DNA of 64,000 bases from Candidatus Hydrogenedentota bacterium (GTDB lineage Bacteria; Hydrogenedentota; Hydrogenedentia; Hydrogenedentales; CAILVY01), in assembly GCA_029565395.1 (NCBI GenBank), contig JAKQOG010000278.1, positions 33,542 to 97,541 on the forward strand, written 5' to 3'. The notes under the pieces were generated by a model. It saw only the letters and a program-made list of their open reading frames with translations. It was not told the DNA's origin and did not search any database. The position numbers were made by a program, and so were the translations under genes. Each line of letters starts with the position of its first letter. The stretch's first letter is position 1. Below are positions 1 through 9,346 of this stretch, piece after piece.

Positions 1-831
1 AAAAGCCGATGCGGATAAGGGCAGCGCGAGCACAAGCAGCGCCGCTCCGGGGCGGCGGCGTTTCGCCAGTAGAACGATTCCCGCTATCAGCAGCGCGAAC
101 CCGGCAGGCCACGCGTACAACGGAAGCCCGGCCTGTTCATCGACGATTTCCAACACCATATCGCTGTTCAAAGAACCCAGATTGCCGGCCGGGTCAAAAC
201 CCGTGACCAATACATTCGCCATGCCCAGCGGATCGCCAGGTTGCACTTCGTATTCGTAGGTAAAGTCCACTGCCTTGCTACCGCTTACCCACGTGGCGTC
301 GTGGCCATTCACCGTTACGGACGGATCGCCGTTCAGCGATTCCGAAGATGTGAAAGTGATTGTCACCTTTTCGCCCGTGGATGCCTGAACAGGATTCGCG
401 GCCAGATTGGTGAAGACCGGCGTAATGCCAATACCCGTCCCGGAGGCGCTGTTGTGCGCCGGATTGATCGGATTGCCCACGGCGTCCTGCAACCCCACGA
501 CCGTCAGCGTTACCGTTTCACCGTCCAGCATTTCGCCCGAGGACCACGAAAGTATGTACGGCCCCGTGCCTGAAACCCCGTCAGGATTCACACTCAGCGT
601 GCCCAGTCCGAGACCTGAGGCGGCGTAGTTTCCCGGCGTTGCCACGCCCGGTGCAAGCATCGGCTCGCTGAATGTCGCCGACAGGCTCCTTTCCGTCACC
701 GTGGACACCGCATTCAGTGTGGGCGGTACCGTCTCGAGCGCCCCGCTCGCCGAATCCCCGCTGCCCGTCAGCGCCTGCGCGCCGAACGAAACAGCCAGCA
801 TCATCAAGCCAATCAATAGCAGCCGGTGCAT
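1..831 (-). CDS. Secreted Ig-like membrane protein, 3' part outside window
   Basis: The reading frame is open from an ATG at 831 to the window edge (277 codons), so the C-terminus is missing. A GGGAGGGAG ribosome site lies just before the start. Residues 1-19 form a signal peptide (M-HRLLLIGLMMLAVSFGAQA). The body looks like two Ig-like or cadherin-like beta-sandwich segments: phrases such as TVTLTVVGLQDAVGNPI and KVTITFTSSESLNGDP are typical of bacterial Ig-like repeats. Near residue 238 a hydrophobic segment (PAGFALLIAGIVLLA) is followed by KRRR, which looks like a C-terminal membrane anchor. However, the frame continues through a second hydrophobic stretch (GAALLVLALPLSASAF) and off the window, so this is not a simple sorting tail. 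Function is unknown. It is divergent from the gene at 1231 and has its own sigma-70-like promoter. Confidence 0.7.
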   Translation of the reverse strand, partial: MHRLLLIGLMMLAVSFGAQALTGSGDSASGALETVPPTLNAVSTVTERSLSATFSEPMLAPGVATPGNYAASGLGLGTLSVNPDGVSGTGPYILSWSSGEMLDGETVTLTVVGLQDAVGNPINPAHNSASGTGIGITPVFTNLAANPVQASTGEKVTITFTSSESLNGDPSVTVNGHDATWVSGSKAVDFTYEYEVQPGDPLGMANVLVTGFDPAGNLGSLNSDMVLEIVDEQAGLPLYAWPAGFALLIAGIVLLAKRRRPGAALLVLALPLSASAF

Positions 832-910
832 ATCTTCTCCCTCCCCAAGTAAGCAAAAAAAAACAAGACAGCACACGTCACCTATTGAGTATAACTCATT
901 GTATTTGCAG

Positions 911-939
911 ATCTTACCCGCCTCCACACGCTTTGTCAA
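911..939 (-). promoter_or_regulatory. Sigma-70-like promoter for the leftward gene
   Basis: On the minus strand TTGACA (934-939) and TAAGAT (911-916) are separated by exactly 17 bases. This is a consensus -35 and a five-of-six -10, about 80 bases upstream of the ATG at 831. Confidence 0.65.
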
Positions 940-1130
940 GGGGGTATTTTACGGGTGTTTGCACGCCCTCCAGGATAACTCAAGGAACATGAAAGATCAG
1001 TCTAATACGGATGTTGGTTCAGGGTTGGGAAGGGACATGGTCAGGGTTTTTTCGTGTTGAGGTTAGGCATTTTTGTGGGGAAGCTTGTATATTTGAAGAT
1101 TTTAGGATAGTATGACAGCAGATGCCAGAA

Positions 1131-1158
1131 TTGCGTTGCCTGGCTTAGGGCATATGAT
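1131..1158 (+). promoter_or_regulatory. Weak candidate promoter
   Basis: TATGAT at 1153-1158 is a good -10. The -35 at the right distance is TTGCGT (1131-1136), matching only its first three bases. It lies about 70 bases upstream of the ATG at 1231. Confidence 0.3.
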
Positions 1159-1230
1159 ATGCACTGTATCCGTGCAAAAGGGAGATTCGCAACATGCAGT
1201 GATGAGGCTGCGTAGGGAGATCTGAGGACC

Positions 1231-3849
1231 ATGTCACAACAACTTTCCACCAACCTGTTTATTTTGGCCCTGTTTTCAGTGGTGTTTTTCTCTGTTACAA
1301 CGGCAGAAGCGTCTGTTTTAGCGGCGGAGAGGCAGAGTGAAGGGGCATTGGAGGGTGAAACAGAAGGCGAGTCGGAACCTGTGGAATGGGCGAATTGTCT
1401 TGCCCTTGAGGGGCAGCGCGCCTACGTTGGGATCTCACGGAATGCGATAGACCTTTTGAAAGCGGGCGATGCGGTGTATTCGCCGGGCTATATCCAAATC
1501 ATCAATGTGGCGGTTCCGGAAAACCCACAGTCCCTGGGTGAATATCGGCTTACCGAGCAACTATCGAGTAAAAAGGATAAGGGAAATATTACATTTACGG
1601 TGAAAGATGACTTGGCCTATGTGGCATGGGGATGCCTGGAGTGTTCCGTTCATAACACAGTAGATGGCGGGATAGAGATCGTAAATTTGGGCAATCCTGC
1701 GGCGCCCGAACTGTTGGGAACTTTAGAGTTGTATTTCTTCCCGATGAATATAGTATTGGATAATGGGTTTATGTATATCGGAGGATATGGATCAACAGAA
1801 GGAATAGTGTCTATACAGGATGTTAATAATCCGCTTTTTCCGATTTGCCTAAATGGAATAGGTATAGGGACAAAGTATAGTTGTGCCACTTCGATGACGG
1901 CTACTGGTCCACTATTTTATGTGGGCCTTACCAATTATGCCAATAAGCAAGGTGCAATTTACTTATTCTATTTATACAGCCCTGATTCGATGTATGGTTT
2001 TTTTGAGCTTGGTCAATATCCTCCCACTCCTGGAAATTATGTAAGTATTGAGGATCTTGGGGTTGTTGGAGAGCGAATCTATGCGGCTGTGGAACTCACA
2101 GACGCCACCGGGCAATTGCTGATTCTGGACAGCAGTATTCCTCCACGAACTTCGCTTGTGGGAACATACCCAACACTCTCCGCTGTAAAGGCCATAGCAA
2201 ACACGTATACGACAGTGTGCCTTATGGAGGAAAGCGGGGGCGTGTCATTACTTGATGTGAGTAATCCTGCGAATCCGGTATTGCGGGATACCTATGACAT
2301 CGGTGATTCCGGGACGGATGTCGCGCTGAGGGATGGATTGGTGTACGCCTTGGGCGGATTAACAGGACTCCACATCATAGACACGCATTGGCGTCCACTG
2401 AATCTTGCCGTGGAGGGGAATGGCACGCTCGATCCTGCGGCCGGTTATCATGAATATATGGATACCGATGTGGTGACGCTTACGGCTACCGCAGCGGCAG
2501 GCTGGTCTTTCGATCAATGGCTGGGGGATATTGAAGAGGCTGATCATCAAACCAACCCCGTGAGCATTACGATGGCGAATGCACGGACCATTACCGCGGT
2601 CTTTAAAGAAAACTATTTTGCATTGAAATTGACCAAGGAGGGATTTGGATACACTACTCCAGCCTTTGGGTCCTATACGTATCTCCACGACACCGTTGTA
2701 GTGGTGGAAGCGGTTCCTGAAATGGGGTGGCGGTTTGATCACTGGGAAGGTGTTGATGCCGGGCAGGAGGCGGAAAATCCCTTGTCTATCGCAATGACGG
2801 CGGATGCCGAAATACAGGCCGTTTTTGTGCCGATTGAATATGCGTTGGCCATTGAGGCGGAAGCGGGCGGGACTACATCGCCCACACCGGGTGTGTATAG
2901 TTATCCCAGCGGCGCCCTGGCTGTTGTTGCCGCGATGCCTGAAGACGGCTGGCAATTTGATCATTGGGAAGGGGATGTTTCTGGAGACCCGGCAAGTTTT
3001 CTGCAAGCCGTGACGATGGATGGATCAAAGACGTTGCATGCCTACTTTGTCCAGCAACTGTATACCCTGACCCTTGCGGTGGAGGGCAGTGGTCAGATAA
3101 CTCCCGAAACAGGCGTGTATACGTATGAATATGGGACGCAGGTTACCGCAGCGGCCACCCCGGCGGACGGGTGGGCTTTTGATCATTGGGCTTTTGACAC
3201 CTCTGCGGAATATTCGGCGCCTGAGATCACCCTGATGATGGATCAGGATTTTACCGTAACTGCGGTCTTTGTACCCGTTGCGTTTACATTGACCGTTCTA
3301 ACGGAAGGTTTGGGAAACACTATGCCGGAGCCCGGCAGCCATGGCTATGGATGGAATGCCGATATTTCGATTACCGCAACTCCCGAGGATGGTTGGCGCT
3401 TTGATCACTGGGCCGGTGAGTCCGTCGAGGGTTCGACGGATAACCCCCTGTCACTTGTCATGAATGCCGACAAAACGGTGCGGGCCGTTTTCGCGCCACA
3501 ACTGTGGACGTTGACCGTTGCCGTGGAAGGCAGCGGTGCATGCTCCCCCATTTCAGGCACACATACTTTCCAAGATAATGAGTCGGTAAGTTTGGCGGCA
3601 CTGCCAGCAGAGGATTGGGTCTTTGATCACTGGACGGGTTTGGAAGGTTCCGACGCTACGGCGAATCCTGTGACGATCCAAATGACCAGTGATATGACTG
3701 TCACAGCGGTTTTCAAGGGCAAATCGGGAATGTTTAGCTGCGGGGCGGGAAATGGCGGCGCCAAGTCCTCGTTCAAGGGTGATCTCTTGCTCATGGCGGG
3801 CGTGGGCATCCTGTTGACAGTGTGTTGTCACCGGAAAATATGGGTATAG
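1231..3849 (+). CDS. Secreted LVIVD-type protein with six InlB-like repeats and a Cys-containing C-terminal tail
   Basis: 872 residues. A signal peptide with a likely cut after AEA near residue 28 is followed by a Glu-rich linker. Residues about 50-385 contain propeller-like repeats of the LVIVD kind (for example IEIVNLGNPAAPELLGT and VSLLDVSNPANPVLRDT). Residues about 389-830 are six tandem repeats of about 73 residues, each built around GWxFDHWxG and ending in a TVTAVF-like strand; this matches the divergent InlB B-repeat family. The last 40 residues carry SCGAGNGGAK, a hydrophobic helix (LLLMAGVGILLTVCC) and a basic end (HRKIWV), which looks like a three-part surface-sorting tail. The start is chosen from GAGG upstream and the signal peptide. 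A role in surface adhesion is inference. Confidence 0.8.
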   Translation: MSQQLSTNLFILALFSVVFFSVTTAEASVLAAERQSEGALEGETEGESEPVEWANCLALEGQRAYVGISRNAIDLLKAGDAVYSPGYIQIINVAVPENPQSLGEYRLTEQLSSKKDKGNITFTVKDDLAYVAWGCLECSVHNTVDGGIEIVNLGNPAAPELLGTLELYFFPMNIVLDNGFMYIGGYGSTEGIVSIQDVNNPLFPICLNGIGIGTKYSCATSMTATGPLFYVGLTNYANKQGAIYLFYLYSPDSMYGFFELGQYPPTPGNYVSIEDLGVVGERIYAAVELTDATGQLLILDSSIPPRTSLVGTYPTLSAVKAIANTYTTVCLMEESGGVSLLDVSNPANPVLRDTYDIGDSGTDVALRDGLVYALGGLTGLHIIDTHWRPLNLAVEGNGTLDPAAGYHEYMDTDVVTLTATAAAGWSFDQWLGDIEEADHQTNPVSITMANARTITAVFKENYFALKLTKEGFGYTTPAFGSYTYLHDTVVVVEAVPEMGWRFDHWEGVDAGQEAENPLSIAMTADAEIQAVFVPIEYALAIEAEAGGTTSPTPGVYSYPSGALAVVAAMPEDGWQFDHWEGDVSGDPASFLQAVTMDGSKTLHAYFVQQLYTLTLAVEGSGQITPETGVYTYEYGTQVTAAATPADGWAFDHWAFDTSAEYSAPEITLMMDQDFTVTAVFVPVAFTLTVLTEGLGNTMPEPGSHGYGWNADISITATPEDGWRFDHWAGESVEGSTDNPLSLVMNADKTVRAVFAPQLWTLTVAVEGSGACSPISGTHTFQDNESVSLAALPAEDWVFDHWTGLEGSDATANPVTIQMTSDMTVTAVFKGKSGMFSCGAGNGGAKSSFKGDLLLMAGVGILLTVCCHRKIWV

Positions 3850-3944
3850 TGCAATGGTTTGGGTGTGAAATGCCGGTAATGTGCCCTGTGTCCGGTATAC
3901 TTTTCAAAAAAAGCGTTATTTTTAATTGCCTGGGATAAATTTTA

Positions 3945-3973
3945 TTGACATACTACAATATAAGAATTATGAT
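3945..3973 (+). promoter_or_regulatory. Near-perfect sigma-70 promoter
   Basis: TTGACA (3945-3950), a 17-base spacer and TATGAT (3968-3973). A/T-rich tracts just upstream (about 3901-3943) could act as an UP element. It drives the beta-helix gene at 4068. Confidence 0.75.
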
Positions 3974-4067
3974 AAGCAGGCGGTGATAATTGTGAGGGTC
4001 TAAGGTTTGCTTAGACAGGAAATGAATGCAGGTATATCCAGGTGTGAGAAGCATAGGAGGGAAAGCT

Positions 4068-7061
4068 ATGAGGTGTCTGCTAAGTTCTTTTTATGTACTT
4101 TCATGCGTATTTGCCGCCGGGGTATTGTGTGTCCCGCAGGCAGGAGCGGTGATTGTCGTTGAGACTGCAACTAACTGGGAGGACATTGCGCCGGTAGCCC
4201 AGTTGGATGAGGCGGTAGTGGTACGCAATGGCGGGGTGCTTACGATCAATGCCGGCGTAAACCTGGTGTGGGTGGAGACGGTGGATGCGGAACTTGGGGC
4301 CATTACGGTGGAAACGGGGAGCACGCTCGTTGCGATTGGCGAGGCAGGCGATCCGATTACGTTCAGTTCCACGCATTCGTTGGGTTGGTACGGGATAAGC
4401 ATACATGATGGCGCCACCGCTACGCTGGAGTATTGTTCGCTTGCGGGCGGCGGTTCCGGAGGCAGTGCTTCCCTTGCCCTTGGGGCAAGCGCTTCGGCGG
4501 TGCGTCACTGCACGATCAGCGGCGGAGCAGGGAATGGCGTTCAACTGAATGGTGCGGGGAATACATCGGTGATCGAGGATTTAACGGTGACCGGTTGCGC
4601 GGGCTACGCGTTGCACCAGAATACGGGGGATATGAATCCTCAAATTATCGGCGTAAATTTTTCAGGCAATGGCGAGAATGCGAATGTGATCTGGCCGGGC
4701 ACGCCTGCGGTTGCGGGTGTATTCCGGCAAGTGGACTGGCAGATGGTGGGTGCGCCGTATGTGATTGCCGGCTGGTATAAGCTGGGCGAGAATGGGATTC
4801 TGAATATCAGCCCGGGGGTGCGTGTGGAATTCGCTGAGTCGGCTTCCGCTCGGCAAAGCAGCATCGGAGCATCGGCGCTTGGCTGTCTGAATATCCAGGG
4901 CACGGTGGAAAACCCGGTACTATTCACATCGCATTTTGAAGCGCCGGAACCTGGGGATTGGGCGGATCTGGCGATAGACGAAGGCGGTTCGGGGACCTTG
5001 GAGAATATTATCGTCGAGTATGCAGGCCAGTGGGGCAACTATAGCGTTCATATCGCGAGTTCTGAGGTGGCTGTGCACAATCTGGAAATCCGGCATAGCA
5101 GTTGTGACGGTTTATGGCTGGATGCGCCGCTGATCACTCCCTCGCTGGATGGTCTCGTCATTCATGACACAGCGGGTTGGCCATTGGTGATGTACACTAA
5201 TAACATGAGCCCGGTGATTGGCGAGTCGCTTAATTTTTACAATAATCCCAGCGGGAACGGCATGCTGGTGCTTTCGGGGAGCGGAGAGCAGACCACGTCG
5301 AATATTGTCTGGACGGTGAATAGCATGCCCTATGTCATTGCGGGGTGGTTCAGGATTGGCATCGGTTCAAGTTTTACGATAGAGCCTGGCGTGAACGTGA
5401 CGTTTACGGCGGCGGGCACGGCGCTTCAATCGAATATCGAGGTGATGGATGGGGGAACGTTCACTGTGGAAGGGACGGCATCCAAACCGGTCCACTTTAC
5501 CTCATTCAAGAGTGATCCGGCTCCCGGCGATTGGTCTTTCATTCAGGTAGATCAAGGGGGACAGGCCAGTTTTGATCAATGCAGAATCCGGTATGCGGGA
5601 TGCGCCAATAGCCCCGCCTTTATCGTCAAGACCTCGGATGTAACCGTGAGCAACATGCTGATAGAGGATTGCCAATACGACGGCATTCAATTGAACAATG
5701 TTGGGATCAGCCCAAGCCTCAGTAATATTGTAGTTCGTAATTGCGTTGGCTGGGGAATCGTGCAGACCGCGATCACGATGATGCCCACATACAGCAATAT
5801 AAGCCTTTATGACAACACAGGCGGTAATGCGATTGTTATGTGGGCGGGCACGGGCGGCAATAGCGTGAGCCAGGATATGCACTGGCATTTGTGCGGCGCA
5901 CCGTATGCAGTTTCCGGCTGGGCGCGGTTTGCCGAGAATGTCCACCTGGAGATTGATCCGGGGGTGATTGTGCAATTTGCCCCATCTGGCGCGGCGATGC
6001 AGTCGAATTTTGAATTGAATAACGGATGCAGTCTGATTGCCAATGGCACACCCTCCCAGCGAATTCTGTTTACCTCCTATAAATCAGAACCGGCAATGGG
6101 CGACTGGGAATTTATTCAGTTTAATGCAGGCAGTTCTGGCAGTTTTAATTACTGCACGTTTGAATATGCAAACAATCCATTAAATATTCGGACATCGCCG
6201 GTGACAGTACAAAACTCGATTATTCGCTCTTCGAATTATCAGGGCGTTGTGGTGCAAGACAACGCGCAGCCTGTGTTTATAAACAACCACATCGAAGGCA
6301 ATCGGTTGAATGGCTTTTTGAGTTATAGCGCGGGAACTCCCGTGGACCTTCGGGGCACTTGGTGGGGCGATGCATCAGGGCCATATCACGCCACACTTAA
6401 TCCGGGTGGTCTTGGAAATGCGGTGACGGATGGCTGCCTATTCGAACCGTGGGCCACGGAACCGGTGATCGGGTCAACGCTTTTTGCATGGCCTCCGACG
6501 GTGCGGATCGATCTTGAGGGAGGCAACGGATATGTTGCCGTGGAAAACACGGGGTCAGGCAGTTTCACGTGGAATGTACAGGTAACCTCCGGTCAGGATT
6601 GGCTCTCGGTGCAAACCGTGAAGAGCGGCGAGGCGGCCGGGTTTACCGTGGTGGCGGAGCCCTACAGCGGTGCATTGCAGCGTGTGGGGCAGATTATGCT
6701 GACGACTTCGGACCTGAGTGTGGCGCCACAGACGATTTTGGTGGCGCAAGCGGGGTCTGAGGGGGCAGGAGTGCTGCATTCGGGCGATCAGAATCAGGAT
6801 TTCCTGATATCTCTTTCCGAGTTACTGCGGGTGATTCAGTTTTTTAATTCAGGCGGATTCCATTGTGAAGCCGGGACTGAAGACGGATTTGCACCTGCGC
6901 CTGGTGACACGAGCTGTACTCCACATTCCAGTGATTACAATACGCAGAACTGGCAGATCTCGCTTTCGGAATTGCTGCGGATCGTACAGTTTTTCAACTC
7001 CGGCGGATATCACCAGAATGCGGGTGGTGAAGACGGTTTTGGACCAGGTAAGCTGCTATAA
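4068..7061 (+). CDS. Secreted parallel beta-helix protein with tandem dockerin-like module
   Basis: 997 residues from the ATG at 4068, which has AGGAGG seven bases upstream. An in-frame ATG at 4026 lacks a ribosome site and would precede the signal peptide (RCLLSSFYVLSCVFAAGVL). The body holds repeated segments of right-handed beta-helix character. Four large copies share a pattern of PYVIAGWYKLG, then a PGVRVEFA-like strand, a GTxxxPVLFTS-like strand and a GDWxxI-like strand, about 180 residues apart. A short Ig-like/BACON-like region (LFAWPPTVRIDLEGGNGYVAV onward) follows. The C-terminal 95 residues are the duplicated ISLSELLRVIQFFNS module shared with four other proteins in this window. 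Beta-helix proteins of this kind are often polysaccharide lyases or adhesins; no catalytic signature is clear. Confidence 0.8.
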   Translation: MRCLLSSFYVLSCVFAAGVLCVPQAGAVIVVETATNWEDIAPVAQLDEAVVVRNGGVLTINAGVNLVWVETVDAELGAITVETGSTLVAIGEAGDPITFSSTHSLGWYGISIHDGATATLEYCSLAGGGSGGSASLALGASASAVRHCTISGGAGNGVQLNGAGNTSVIEDLTVTGCAGYALHQNTGDMNPQIIGVNFSGNGENANVIWPGTPAVAGVFRQVDWQMVGAPYVIAGWYKLGENGILNISPGVRVEFAESASARQSSIGASALGCLNIQGTVENPVLFTSHFEAPEPGDWADLAIDEGGSGTLENIIVEYAGQWGNYSVHIASSEVAVHNLEIRHSSCDGLWLDAPLITPSLDGLVIHDTAGWPLVMYTNNMSPVIGESLNFYNNPSGNGMLVLSGSGEQTTSNIVWTVNSMPYVIAGWFRIGIGSSFTIEPGVNVTFTAAGTALQSNIEVMDGGTFTVEGTASKPVHFTSFKSDPAPGDWSFIQVDQGGQASFDQCRIRYAGCANSPAFIVKTSDVTVSNMLIEDCQYDGIQLNNVGISPSLSNIVVRNCVGWGIVQTAITMMPTYSNISLYDNTGGNAIVMWAGTGGNSVSQDMHWHLCGAPYAVSGWARFAENVHLEIDPGVIVQFAPSGAAMQSNFELNNGCSLIANGTPSQRILFTSYKSEPAMGDWEFIQFNAGSSGSFNYCTFEYANNPLNIRTSPVTVQNSIIRSSNYQGVVVQDNAQPVFINNHIEGNRLNGFLSYSAGTPVDLRGTWWGDASGPYHATLNPGGLGNAVTDGCLFEPWATEPVIGSTLFAWPPTVRIDLEGGNGYVAVENTGSGSFTWNVQVTSGQDWLSVQTVKSGEAAGFTVVAEPYSGALQRVGQIMLTTSDLSVAPQTILVAQAGSEGAGVLHSGDQNQDFLISLSELLRVIQFFNSGGFHCEAGTEDGFAPAPGDTSCTPHSSDYNTQNWQISLSELLRIVQFFNSGGYHQNAGGEDGFGPGKLL

Positions 7062-7096
7062 GTGTGTGTTGAAAAAGAACTCGGACAGAGTATCCG

Positions 7097-9325
7097 CTAT
7101 ATAAAGGCCAGTCGGTGATTGGTGGTTTGCCGGGCAATGAGTTTGAGAAAGTCCGAAATGGACTCGGTGGAGGTATTTTCGAAGGGCAGGGGGAGTTCGC
7201 TTTGTGCGCCGAATCCGAGGCAGGCGTGGAAAAGGCCTTCAATCCGGGCGCGCTCCATCGGGTTGAGGGGGCGGGCGGGATTGCAGCGCACGCCGGTGGT
7301 GTAGCGGGGATCGCGGTTCGCTTCAACAACCTTGATTACGGTATGGGCGGTCTTGGGGTATTCGTAGATGTCCAAGAGCGCGAAGCGGCGGCTGATGGCG
7401 GGGTCATTGTTTTGCGCCAGGACCAAATGGAGCCCCAGGCGTTCTCCATATAAGGTGCATTGTTCTTGCAGATGGACGAGAATGCGTTTTCCCATCTTCT
7501 CTGATTCTTCACCTTGATGCAATTCGGCATTCATGAGGAATTGGACGCATTCATTCAGGCCTTCCACCGCCACGAGACATGGAGCGTCTGATATGGAGCT
7601 GGCTGCGCCGTGCGCACCGAGTAAACTCAGGGGCCGTGCCTGTGGGGCCGCCCCATCGGCGAGCCCTTCCAGAAAGTCCCGTTTCTCCTGATGCGCCATG
7701 GCGGCCAAGTCCACCAGCCGGGTGAGTTCCCGGAAGAGGTCCGCCTCTTTGCTGTGCTGATAGGCGGCGCGGGGCAGATTCAACGTAATTTGCTGAATAG
7801 CGGATGGATGCGCGCTCCGGGCATCCCCTCGTTCAAAAAGAAAATGGACATGCCTCCGGTGGGCGGCGGCCTGCGCGGCATGATTCAAAAAGGCATCCCC
7901 TTCGGGCGTTTGGAAAACGCCGGGTTCCAATGCGATATGTATCGCCGGCGTGGAAAGCAGAACCCCTTCCTCGCCATGCCGGATCAGCACGTCGAGAATG
8001 GCCCAGGCAAATTGCCGCGCCGTGCGAAGGCATTCCCCGAAGGTTTTTTCTGCACCGGGGATGGAAACATCCCGCAACGGCTCCGGTACATTCCAGCAAA
8101 GCTCGATTCCTTCTCCGGACGATGAATGTACAAGTGCGCGATAGGCGAATTCATAGACGAGCATCTGGGCGAAGCGGCCAATATCCGTTTCGGACCAATC
8201 CTGCAGGAAGGGGGCGAAATAAACGTTTAATGCACTCCATAGCGGCGGCTGGGAAAACATCGTTTGGTACGTGTCTGCGGTTTTCAGCAGTTGAGCGAGC
8301 AGTTCATCGGCCCGCTTGGGCGGCCCAGCACTTTGAGAAGCTCCTGGCGCCATAAAACCTTGCTGTAAAATGGGGAGGAGCGTGTGTTCGGTGTAAAACA
8401 ACCTGTCTGGCTGCTCCACGTCGTGGATGTGGAGTTCACCGCGCAGATGGGCTTCGGTCACCGGGGTGGAGAATATCTGTGCGAAGGCATATTCCTTTTT
8501 TACCATCCGCGCGAGCACGCGGTCGGTTCCCGATGGATCCAGGCCGGCGGTTTCCGGGGTAACGCCGCGGATGATGCGCTCGGCATCATACAGCGGAACA
8601 CCCAGGCGCCGGTGCCGGACCGTATATTCGTCGAGGCCATGTTCGACTAATTTTGCATCCACCAGTTCCCGCACGAGGGCGGTGGTGAGGGTGGTGATGC
8701 GTGCGGTTTCAATTTGCTGTTCCACTTCCAACGCGATCATGAGAGCGGCGGAGTCTTCAAGGCCGGTTTCGCGGACCAGGGCTTCGACAATCTTTTCGCG
8801 GTTCCATTCGGCCAGCGTATCGGCGCTGGTGCGGACCATGAGCGCTTCGCTTCGTCCGCGCAATGCGTCGCGTTCTTCCCGCGCCTCCTTTAATTCGGTC
8901 AACAGCATCCGCATATCGCCTTCGCGGAGCCGGCGCACCCGCGCGCGGCGATCCCGGTATCGGGCGTAGGCAAGGGCTGTTTTCACATGTGACATGTGGA
9001 TTAGCACGCGTTCGACGGCGTCGTGGACCTGGTCCACGGTGGGCGGCTGGCTTCCCAGGCGTTTGGTGAGATAGAGAGTGACAGCCGAGGCGAGGTTTTC
9101 AGCGAGGTCATAGTCCTGACCGCCGGTTTGCTGAGCGGCTTTATAAATGGCCAGGGCGATTTTGTGTTTGCTGAACGACTCTTCCCGGCCATCCCGTTTG
9201 ACGATGGTGCGGAAAGGTTCTGGTGCGGCAATGGCTGGCAACGGGAGTGGGAGCTGCTCGTCAAAGAGCCCTTCCTGCTCCATACGTTCAGGATCGAATA
9301 GATCGCCTTGCCGTTCTATACTCAT
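7097..9325 (-). CDS. NrdD-like class III ribonucleotide reductase homologue lacking the glycyl-radical tail
   Basis: 742 residues. An N-terminal ATP-cone (about 37-130, beginning TIVKRDGREESFSKHKIA) is followed by a second cone-like region (about 165-255). The rest resembles the NrdD barrel: GELHIHD near residue 297, NLPRAAYQHSKEADLF, GLNECVQFLMNAE and RRFALLDI. Normal NrdD ends with a zinc-binding pair of CxxC motifs and a glycyl-radical motif of the RVCGYLG kind. Here the protein ends DFLKLIARQTTNHRLAFI with neither. Where class III enzymes usually have a cysteine after HIHD, this one reads RLFYTEH. It is therefore unlikely to reduce nucleotides by the usual mechanism. It could be a nucleotide-sensing or otherwise repurposed paralogue. 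It ends 35 bases from the convergent beta-helix gene. Confidence 0.75.
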   Translation of the reverse strand: MSIERQGDLFDPERMEQEGLFDEQLPLPLPAIAAPEPFRTIVKRDGREESFSKHKIALAIYKAAQQTGGQDYDLAENLASAVTLYLTKRLGSQPPTVDQVHDAVERVLIHMSHVKTALAYARYRDRRARVRRLREGDMRMLLTELKEAREERDALRGRSEALMVRTSADTLAEWNREKIVEALVRETGLEDSAALMIALEVEQQIETARITTLTTALVRELVDAKLVEHGLDEYTVRHRRLGVPLYDAERIIRGVTPETAGLDPSGTDRVLARMVKKEYAFAQIFSTPVTEAHLRGELHIHDVEQPDRLFYTEHTLLPILQQGFMAPGASQSAGPPKRADELLAQLLKTADTYQTMFSQPPLWSALNVYFAPFLQDWSETDIGRFAQMLVYEFAYRALVHSSSGEGIELCWNVPEPLRDVSIPGAEKTFGECLRTARQFAWAILDVLIRHGEEGVLLSTPAIHIALEPGVFQTPEGDAFLNHAAQAAAHRRHVHFLFERGDARSAHPSAIQQITLNLPRAAYQHSKEADLFRELTRLVDLAAMAHQEKRDFLEGLADGAAPQARPLSLLGAHGAASSISDAPCLVAVEGLNECVQFLMNAELHQGEESEKMGKRILVHLQEQCTLYGERLGLHLVLAQNNDPAISRRFALLDIYEYPKTAHTVIKVVEANRDPRYTTGVRCNPARPLNPMERARIEGLFHACLGFGAQSELPLPFENTSTESISDFLKLIARQTTNHRLAFI

Positions 9326-9346
9326 CGCTTTTCCAATGTAGTAGGA

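Larger units (their letters stand above)
832..1230. other. Divergent intergenic region
   Basis: About 400 bases between two divergent secreted-protein genes. It contains the strong leftward promoter at 911-939 and a weaker rightward candidate at 1131-1158. I see no gene, RNA fold or repeat beyond these. Confidence 0.5.
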
